The position numbers were made by a program, and so were the translations under genes. The notes below the pieces were generated by a model. The model made no database searches, was not told the origin of the DNA, and saw only the letters and a program-made list of their open reading frames with translations. A stretch of 25,426 bases of DNA from a virus: the IMG/VR virus record IMGVR_UViG_3300025617_000104, positions 1 through 25,426 of that record; one strand, given 5' to 3'. This document shows, piece after piece, positions 21,554-25,426 of the stretch. Position 1 is the stretch's first letter. The number at the start of each line of letters is the position of its first letter.

Positions 21554-23148
21554 CAGAACTCCTCGATTGTATTTGCTTCGTGTACTTCTGGCTTCTCACC
21601 ACGTTCTAGTCTACCAGTTAAGCCGTTATAATACAACCAACCTGCTGACCCGGTGATGCCTGTACGACGACACTTGACAACCTGCACTTGCGTTGAGTTC
21701 CGTGCGTACTCGTCCTCCGCCATCTTGTCACGACTCAAGAGAATCGTATTGAATGCAATCTGATTAATCGAGCCTGAGCCCTTCAGATCGTATTCGTTGA
21801 CATTATGAGGATTAGTCAAGCTAGGCTTCCGCATATGACTGACAATAATCACTGACACATCGGTCTCCTTGGCGAGCTTGAGAAGTCGATCCATAAACTC
21901 GTCTATGGTCTCGTTGCTGTTGCTCGTTACAGCGGCCTGTAATGGGTCGATGATGAGAACGTCACAGCCATTGCCCTTGACCATCGCACGGAGCTTCAAG
22001 AACAACTCATCGGTGTCTACTGCACCGTTGTGATCGAGTAGCAAGATGCGACCGTCTGTGATGATGTCAGAGCGTAGTGCACTGAAGTCGATGTTCTTAC
22101 GATCCTCAAGCGACAAATTGTGTCCTGTGTGGATCGTCAAGAGGTTCTCGACTGCCTCACCGTTAGATGCCTCAAGGAATGCACAGCCGATAGTTTTGGT
22201 CGTGTTCTTCCAGAAGTGATAGGCAATCTCGTTGACCATCGTGGTCTTACCAACTGACGTGAGTGCACCGATGACTGTAATCTCTCCGGCGGCAATACCT
22301 CCGTTCAGCATTGAGTTCAACATACCGAAGCTCTCAGGGAACGGAATGATCTCCTCAGTGCCTCGCTTGATGAAGTCACCCCAAGCGTCCTCAAGTGTAA
22401 TGACACCTGTCATCCGGTACGCTTTAGCTTCCCACCATTCAGACGAGAACAACCGGACTTTATTGTTCGTGAGGTAATCCGAAGCGTCTTTAAACTCCGT
22501 TAGAGCGACGATCTTAGCCTTGTTAGGGCTGAGTATCTGTGCACACTTCTCTGCCGCCTCACGACCCGCAGGATCATTGTCAAAACAGATGACGACATTC
22601 TCAAAGCCCTCAAGATACTCAAGGTTGCTTTTGAAGTCCTTCACTGCACCACCGGCACCCTTGGATACTGAGACCACGGGATAGCGTGAGCCTAGCATCT
22701 CAAAGGCCGCCAGTGCGTCGAGCTCTCCCTCAACGACTGTGATGTAGCGTCCACCTGTCTTGAACAACTGCTGACCGAACAGTGTATTGTGACGCATATC
22801 GCCACGGGTGCTGAACTCCTTGGTTTCGACTGTGCGAACCTTGGAGCCGATCAGTTTGCCGCTGTTGTCGTAGTACGGGTAATACTGCTTGGTATCGTCA
22901 CAGGTGACACCGTAGCGTTTCACGGTGTCTAGTGAGATACGACGGGCAGTAATCGCCATAGGCGTCCCGTACATCTCGACTGGTTTATTGTAGTTGACTA
23001 CGTTAGTGGCTTCCACTCCGTCAACCTCCTTATAGTGTGTAAAACACGAAAAACAATACCCATGACCATCTGAGTAAGTAGCGAGAGCATCACTGCTCCC
23101 GCACTTGTGGCACTCAGTATGGCCTAGGAACTCAGAACTCTCCGTCAT
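21553..23148 (-). CDS. T7 gp4-like primase-helicase
   Basis: A 531-residue bifunctional replication protein. N-terminal Cys4 zinc-binding primase motif (Cys13, Cys16, Cys32, Cys35); TOPRIM fold with Glu140 (VVEGELDALAAFEML) and Asp190-x-Asp192 (CFDNDPAGREAA); C-terminal RecA-like hexameric helicase with Walker A GALTSVGKTT (Lys301) and Walker B DVLIIDPLQ (Asp401), a SHMRKP motif (438) and a late GWLYYNGLTGRLE segment like T7 gp4. ATG 23148 lies within the last codons of the ssDNA-binding protein gene, so translation is coupled. It unwinds the fork, primes Okazaki fragments and would bind the polymerase encoded next. The frame remains open upstream to 23232, but that portion is inside the SSB gene. 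Confidence 0.95.
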   Translation of the reverse strand: MTESSEFLGHTECHKCGSSDALATYSDGHGYCFSCFTHYKEVDGVEATNVVNYNKPVEMYGTPMAITARRISLDTVKRYGVTCDDTKQYYPYYDNSGKLIGSKVRTVETKEFSTRGDMRHNTLFGQQLFKTGGRYITVVEGELDALAAFEMLGSRYPVVSVSKGAGGAVKDFKSNLEYLEGFENVVICFDNDPAGREAAEKCAQILSPNKAKIVALTEFKDASDYLTNNKVRLFSSEWWEAKAYRMTGVITLEDAWGDFIKRGTEEIIPFPESFGMLNSMLNGGIAAGEITVIGALTSVGKTTMVNEIAYHFWKNTTKTIGCAFLEASNGEAVENLLTIHTGHNLSLEDRKNIDFSALRSDIITDGRILLLDHNGAVDTDELFLKLRAMVKGNGCDVLIIDPLQAAVTSNSNETIDEFMDRLLKLAKETDVSVIIVSHMRKPSLTNPHNVNEYDLKGSGSINQIAFNTILLSRDKMAEDEYARNSTQVQVVKCRRTGITGSAGWLYYNGLTGRLERGEKPEVHEANTIEEF

Positions 23149-23515
23149 CGTCCCCAATGCTCTGCTCTCCCTTCTCGACCACACGAATGGCTTGCATATA
23201 CGGTGTGCACCCGTGGATAGGGTGTGGTGCACCTAGGTTGTACTTGATACGCACCTTGTCACCGTAGCGAACAGAGGAGCGGCTTACTGGCTCACCGTCG
23301 TTGTCGATGACAGGGAAGTCCTCAAACTTTGTTGTGAACTTACGTTGTGGAGTGTTCTTGTACTCCTTGATCTTGATGCCCTCAGCCTCTAGCTTCTGAG
23401 CCTCTGTTGGATCGTCGATGGTTAAGACGACAGAATACTTACCAGTCGATTGACCGTTAAATACCTCGTGAGAGTCAAGGTTGGCGAAAGCCACTGTTCC
23501 ATTTACTACTGACAT
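23132..23515 (-). CDS. T7 gp2.5-like ssDNA-binding protein
   Basis: A 127-residue beta-rich protein with an OB-fold pattern (TGKYSVVLTIDDPTEAQKLE; RYGDKVRIKYNLG). The C-terminus ends GDDDGEF. A terminal Phe behind an acidic tail is the hallmark of T7 gp2.5, where it contacts polymerase and helicase. It precedes the primase-helicase gene, the expected order, and its acidic-tail codons overlap the start of that gene. It is shorter than gp2.5 (232 aa) and close in size to a minimal OB fold. It starts at ATG 23515, two bases after the previous stop, with GAGGAGGT upstream. Confidence 0.85.
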   Translation of the reverse strand: MSVVNGTVAFANLDSHEVFNGQSTGKYSVVLTIDDPTEAQKLEAEGIKIKEYKNTPQRKFTTKFEDFPVIDNDGEPVSRSSVRYGDKVRIKYNLGAPHPIHGCTPYMQAIRVVEKGEQSIGDDDGEF

Positions 23516-23517
23516 TA

Positions 23518-23703
23518 TCAGACCTCCTCAGGTTCTGGTGTTGCTATGCGGATATTTTGTAAGACCGCACCTAGTTCTAAAAGACGCTTGCCTGACAATT
23601 TAGACAGACAAACATCGTATTGCGGCTCAGGGTCTTCAATCTGGTCAAAGACTCTGTTCCGTAATTCCATTAGTATAATCGCTGTTGAGACATTAGTCAA
23701 CAT
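23518..23703 (-). CDS. 61-aa hypothetical protein before the SSB gene
   Basis: A 61-residue protein (MLTNVSTAIILMELRNRVFD, then QYDVCLSKLSGKRLLELGAV), helical and without a membrane segment. ATG 23703 follows GAGGAGGTGTCGTC. It ends two bases before the SSB start and supplies its GAGGAGGT ribosome-binding site. No family is recognised. It overlaps the upstream 43-aa gene by 7 nt. Confidence 0.65.
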   Translation of the reverse strand: MLTNVSTAIILMELRNRVFDQIEDPEPQYDVCLSKLSGKRLLELGAVLQNIRIATPEPEEV

Positions 23704-23828
23704 GACGACACCTCCTCAATGTATTCTTTCATCGACAACTTTTCAACCTTAAGTTTTTTCTGGTTGGTTTTCTTTATGTTCGTTCTTAGGTTTTTCCTAA
23801 GTGTCTTGGGTGTTTTTAAAAATACCAT
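23697..23828 (-). CDS. 43-aa Lys-rich basic protein
   Basis: A 43-residue AT-rich gene with ATG 23828 preceded by AAGGAAT, about 20 bases downstream of a candidate promoter. The product is extremely basic in its first 30 residues (MVFLKTPKTLRKNLRTNIKK) and mixed at the end (MKEYIEEVSSC). The frame is open further upstream, but that part lies over the zinc-ribbon gene and is a shadow. No family is recognised. Being the first gene behind a promoter, it may be a nucleic-acid-binding early regulator (inference). Confidence 0.55.
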   Translation of the reverse strand: MVFLKTPKTLRKNLRTNIKKTNQKKLKVEKLSMKEYIEEVSSC

Positions 23829-23843
23829 AACAATATTCCTTGG

Positions 23844-23859
23844 TATACTTAAGAGTATA
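23844..23859. repeat. Dyad overlapping the -10 of the replication promoter
   Basis: TATACT-TAAG-AGTATA is a perfect inverted repeat (6-bp arms, 4-nt spacer). Read on the minus strand its upstream arm is the -10 element TATACT of the adjacent candidate promoter, so a protein bound here would block or modulate transcription of the SSB/helicase/polymerase genes. Confidence 0.55.
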
Positions 23860-23882
23860 TCAGAACTCCTCAGAGTCCTCAA
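23854..23882 (-). promoter_or_regulatory. Candidate promoter of the SSB-helicase-polymerase genes
   Basis: Minus strand: TTGAGG (23882-23877), a 17-base spacer and TATACT (23859-23854) with extended -10 TGA. It lies inside the last codons of the zinc-ribbon gene. The predicted start is near 23847, giving a leader of about 20 nt before the 43-aa gene. Confidence 0.6.
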
Positions 23883-24054
23883 GGTCTTTCTCGTAATTAA
23901 CGCAGACCTCCTTAAATACTGGCTCGTCGAGCTCTCGTACCGTATCCCGTACAGACAGAATACAACCGGAACATAGATCGGTGTATTCACCCCTGTAGTC
24001 CTTTCGTGTGCTTTCGTAGTCGTTAAGCTCACAATCACAAGCCCTGCATCTCAT
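23860..24054 (-). CDS. Small zinc-ribbon protein
   Basis: A 64-residue protein with two CxxC knuckles: CRAC followed by DCELNDYEST, and DLCSGC at about residue 30. The order CxxC-DxELxDYEST-R-K-D-DLCxxC is a recurring zinc ribbon among small phage proteins of unknown role. The end is acidic (YEKDLEDSEEF). ATG 24054 is chosen because it forms an ATGA overlap with the upstream 23-aa gene and sits eight bases after AAGGAGG; ATG 24060 would be too close to that site. It probably binds nucleic acid or a protein partner. Confidence 0.75.
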   Translation of the reverse strand: MRCRACDCELNDYESTRKDYRGEYTDLCSGCILSVRDTVRELDEPVFKEVCVNYEKDLEDSEEF

Positions 24055-24122
24055 TTCCATAACCTCCTTATAAACTCATAAACCCCGACAGCCATGAGAG
24101 CCGCAATGAATAGTTCAATCAT
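24051..24122 (-). CDS. 23-aa single-pass membrane microprotein
   Basis: MIELFIAALMAVGVYEFIRR followed by LWK: one hydrophobic helix (about residues 4-17) with a basic C-terminus. The ATG overlaps the stop of the 37-aa membrane protein (ATG 24122, TGA 24115-24117), and the stop forms an ATGA junction with the zinc-ribbon gene. Its last codons carry the AAGGAGG site of the latter, so its translation may serve coupling. No family is recognised. Confidence 0.5.
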   Translation of the reverse strand: MIELFIAALMAVGVYEFIRRLWK

Positions 24123-24228
24123 CGTTATTTCCAAAGATAACCCACCCTATAAGTCCACCGAAGACTGCCGCAAGCGACCCAGTCATGATGAGCAATGCGG
24201 CCCAATCGTTAAACGTTAGCGTTTCCAT
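24115..24228 (-). CDS. 37-aa single-pass membrane microprotein
   Basis: A 37-residue protein (METLTFNDWAALLIMTGSLA, then AVFGGLIGWVIFGNNDD): one long hydrophobic helix at about residues 9-32 with small residues (Gly/Ala) that favour helix packing, and an acidic tail. It overlaps both neighbours (13 nt upstream, 8 nt downstream). It is similar in style to small phage inner-membrane effectors, but no homologue is recognised. Confidence 0.6.
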   Translation of the reverse strand: METLTFNDWAALLIMTGSLAAVFGGLIGWVIFGNNDD

Positions 24229-24437
24229 GATTTAATGGCCTCCTCTAGCCGACGGTCATGCAAAGAGCCCGTAGGAGCCCTTGAGAGCTCCTGTGAGCGA
24301 CGTTTATAATATTCTGATAGTGACCTATTGCCCTGCCAATCAAACTCCTCAGCGAGAAATTGACACCATCGACTCGCTGACTCAAAAGTCAGCCCTCCAG
24401 TCAGTAAGTCACGCTCAACGGGAGGTACTTTGTTCAC
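24216..24437 (-). CDS. 73-aa helical early protein
   Basis: A 73-residue basic/acidic helical protein (ESASRWCQFLAEEFDWQGNR; YYKRRSQELSRAP). It uses GTG 24437 as start, with GGAGG about eight bases upstream inside the previous gene, and overlaps both neighbours. No family is recognised. Confidence 0.65.
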   Translation of the reverse strand: MNKVPPVERDLLTGGLTFESASRWCQFLAEEFDWQGNRSLSEYYKRRSQELSRAPTGSLHDRRLEEAIKSWKR

Positions 24438-24673
24438 CTCGTGACCCTCCAGTTTCCAAAGGAGACCTCAACGTCTGCTGTGGTCTCAATCCAGACCTTA
24501 GCACCACATGAGAGCGGTTTGTCAGGACTGTAGACCAGTTCAGAGTCGCCCTTGATGACGACACGCTCGCCCTTGAGGTTCTCGTTGTAGGTCTTGACCG
24601 TGAAGACTGGCAAGTCCTCGCCCTTGGCGTTAGACCTGATGTTGTGTTGATTAACGTGTATACGTTTCAGCAT
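24434..24673 (-). CDS. 79-aa conserved early protein (RIHVNQH family)
   Basis: A 79-residue protein with KRIHVNQHNIRSNAK, then PVFTVKTYNENLKGERVVI and VYSPDKPLSCGAKVWIET. These motifs recur in short conserved proteins of cyanophage-like and other marine phages and in some bacteria, function unknown (recalled). It looks like a small beta-barrel. ATG 24673 follows AGGAGCAATACG. The frame is open upstream to 24787, but that part overlaps the preceding gene in another frame and is unlikely to be used. Confidence 0.8.
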   Translation of the reverse strand: MLKRIHVNQHNIRSNAKGEDLPVFTVKTYNENLKGERVVIKGDSELVYSPDKPLSCGAKVWIETTADVEVSFGNWRVTR

Positions 24674-24887
24674 CGTATTGCTCCTGTTCAAACCGTGCCT
24701 CGCCCTCTGCATCCATTCGCTGTTGCAGTTGGTATTCGTCCCAAGCCTCATCGGCTGTCGAGCCTGTGATCGTCTCGTAGACGTCAAACCAGACAGCGTC
24801 GGTCTGTTTCTGTTGGGTGATAGCGAATATCACCTCCTCAATGACCCACTCAAGCTGTGGGTCGTACTGTTGCTCATGGTCAGTCAT
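24651..24887 (-). CDS. 78-aa strongly acidic early protein
   Basis: A 78-residue protein with many Asp/Glu and few basic residues (DPQLEWVIEEVIFAI; DEAWDEYQLQQRMDAEGEAR). It is probably helical. It starts at ATG 24887 after GAGGACTACTACG and overlaps both neighbours. No family is recognised. Early position and charge would suit a DNA-mimic or other host-takeover protein, but this is only a possibility. Confidence 0.65.
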   Translation of the reverse strand: MTDHEQQYDPQLEWVIEEVIFAITQQKQTDAVWFDVYETITGSTADEAWDEYQLQQRMDAEGEARFEQEQYDAETYTR

Positions 24888-25107
24888 CGTAGTAGTCCTC
24901 TGTGTACGCCTTAGCTATCGCCTTGGCTTCATCGTATTGTAAACCGCCAACAACGAAAGTTTCAACCAGTCTGTCGTCGATCCTGTCGAACACCCTGAAG
25001 CCCTCAAACTCAGACCAACAGACGTACAGCAACTCGTCCTCGTATATCATCGGGGGCTCTCGCCCCGCTTGGTAGTACCCTAGCTGTGCCTGTCGTGTTG
25101 CTTTCAT
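24880..25107 (-). CDS. 75-aa early hypothetical protein
   Basis: A 75-residue protein (MKATRQAQLGYYQAGREPPM, then a beta-rich YVCWSEFEGFRVFDRIDDRL and an acidic helical tail AKAYTEDYYDD). ATG 25107 has GGGAGG a few bases upstream and forms an ATGA overlap with the preceding gene. The frame stays open far upstream to 25365, but that portion is Arg/Cys-rich, overlaps the preceding gene and is rejected. No family is named. Confidence 0.7.
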   Translation of the reverse strand: MKATRQAQLGYYQAGREPPMIYEDELLYVCWSEFEGFRVFDRIDDRLVETFVVGGLQYDEAKAIAKAYTEDYYDD

Positions 25108-25403
25108 ACAGCCTCCCTCGCTTGTAGTCTCTCTTGGAAGTTGTCGAGAAATAGAGCCTCCTGCATTCCACGCAGGAACTCGTAGACCTCCCGTGCTGTA
25201 CCTGAGTTGAGACAGCGTACACCGCCTCCTGTGTTGACCATCTGTAGCACCGACCAACCACCGCAAGACCGCTGAGCGTAGACGTGCAACGGCTGAGCCT
25301 GATGGTGTCCGTCCTCGTCTCTGATCCACGCAACAGCAGGGTATCCCTTCTCGTGGTTGAGCCATTCTGTCAGGTTTTCTAAGTGTGCTTGTGTGATTCT
25401 CAT
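25104..25403 (-). CDS. 99-aa conserved early phage protein
   Basis: A 99-residue protein starting MRITQAHLENLTEWLNHEKG, with SCGGWSVLQMVNTGGGVRCL and a helical end (TAREVYEFLRGMQEAL). This pattern (N-terminal helix with xxRLN-like motif, GG-x-x-L-x-x-hydrophobic-x-N-x-G-G, then a helix) is widespread in small phage early proteins of unknown function. It starts at ATG 25403 after GAGGAGAACTACC, at the right edge of the window; more early genes presumably lie beyond. Confidence 0.75.
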   Translation of the reverse strand: MRITQAHLENLTEWLNHEKGYPAVAWIRDEDGHHQAQPLHVYAQRSCGGWSVLQMVNTGGGVRCLNSGTAREVYEFLRGMQEALFLDNFQERLQAREAV

Positions 25404-25426
25404 GGTAGTTCTCCTCTGTGTTGCTA

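Noticed and set aside
23829-24038. Upstream part of a 113-aa leftward frame ending at 23697
   Set aside because: It is in another frame over the zinc-ribbon gene, whose CxxC motifs and ribosome-binding site are convincing; only the last 43 codons have their own start signal.
24674-24787. N-terminal extension of the RIHVNQH protein
   Set aside because: It is the other frame of the acidic 78-aa gene; the conserved domain begins at ATG 24673 with AGGAG upstream.
25108-25365. N-terminal 86 residues of a 161-codon frame ending at 24880
   Set aside because: Arg/Cys-rich, overlaps the conserved 99-aa gene; the internal ATG 25107 has a good ribosome-binding site and an ATGA junction.

Overview
The window is a near gap-free stretch of a tailed double-stranded DNA phage genome, most likely a lytic marine podovirus infecting a Gram-negative bacterium. 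The podovirus call rests on a T7-type replication set (family A DNA polymerase, Cys4/TOPRIM primase-helicase, gp2.5-like ssDNA-binding protein with an acidic, Phe-terminated tail, endonuclease I), a short-tail adaptor/nozzle pair, and a run of internal-virion-type proteins. No tape-measure, sheath, integrase or repressor gene was recognised. The marine call comes from the style of the tail-fibre, small basic and early-gene proteins, and is an inference. No single-subunit RNA polymerase gene and no repeated T7-like promoter is visible. Instead there are four candidate host-type (sigma70, extended -10) promoters. This would fit a T7-like phage that relies on host RNA polymerase (the SIO1/VpV262 type), although an RNA polymerase gene could lie outside the window.

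Layout: the genome is split into two convergent blocks. The rightward block (1-13771) carries late genes: the end of a tail fibre, a tail-fibre-assembly-like protein, a lysis/membrane group (T7-type holin, C-terminally anchored coiled-coil protein, small exported-type protein, GTA-type holin), three tiny Lys-rich proteins, a HlyC-like lysine acyltransferase with a 701-aa acidic protein, the head-tail adaptor and nozzle, a stand-alone fibre-anchor-like peptide, and four internal-virion-type proteins. Most genes overlap by 1-30 nt (TAATG and ATGA junctions), so translation is probably coupled.

The leftward block (25403 down to 13815) carries early and replication genes: a string of small early proteins, then ssDNA-binding protein, primase-helicase, DNA polymerase, a 68-aa protein, a PD-(D/E)XK exonuclease, endonuclease VII, endonuclease I, several small acidic proteins, DUF3310, and class I ribonucleotide reductase NrdA and NrdB. 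The block ends at an intrinsic UUCG-tetraloop terminator whose U-tract abuts the last late gene.

How the genes work together: small early proteins come first. The SSB/primase-helicase/polymerase set copies the genome, the exonuclease and two unrelated junction nucleases process and degrade DNA, and NrdA/NrdB (no ATP cone) supply deoxynucleotides. The late block builds tail, internal core and lysis functions. The most unusual unit is the HlyC-like acyltransferase overlapping the 701-aa protein, next to three Lys-rich microproteins. It may be a phage lysine-acylation system, but that is a hypothesis.
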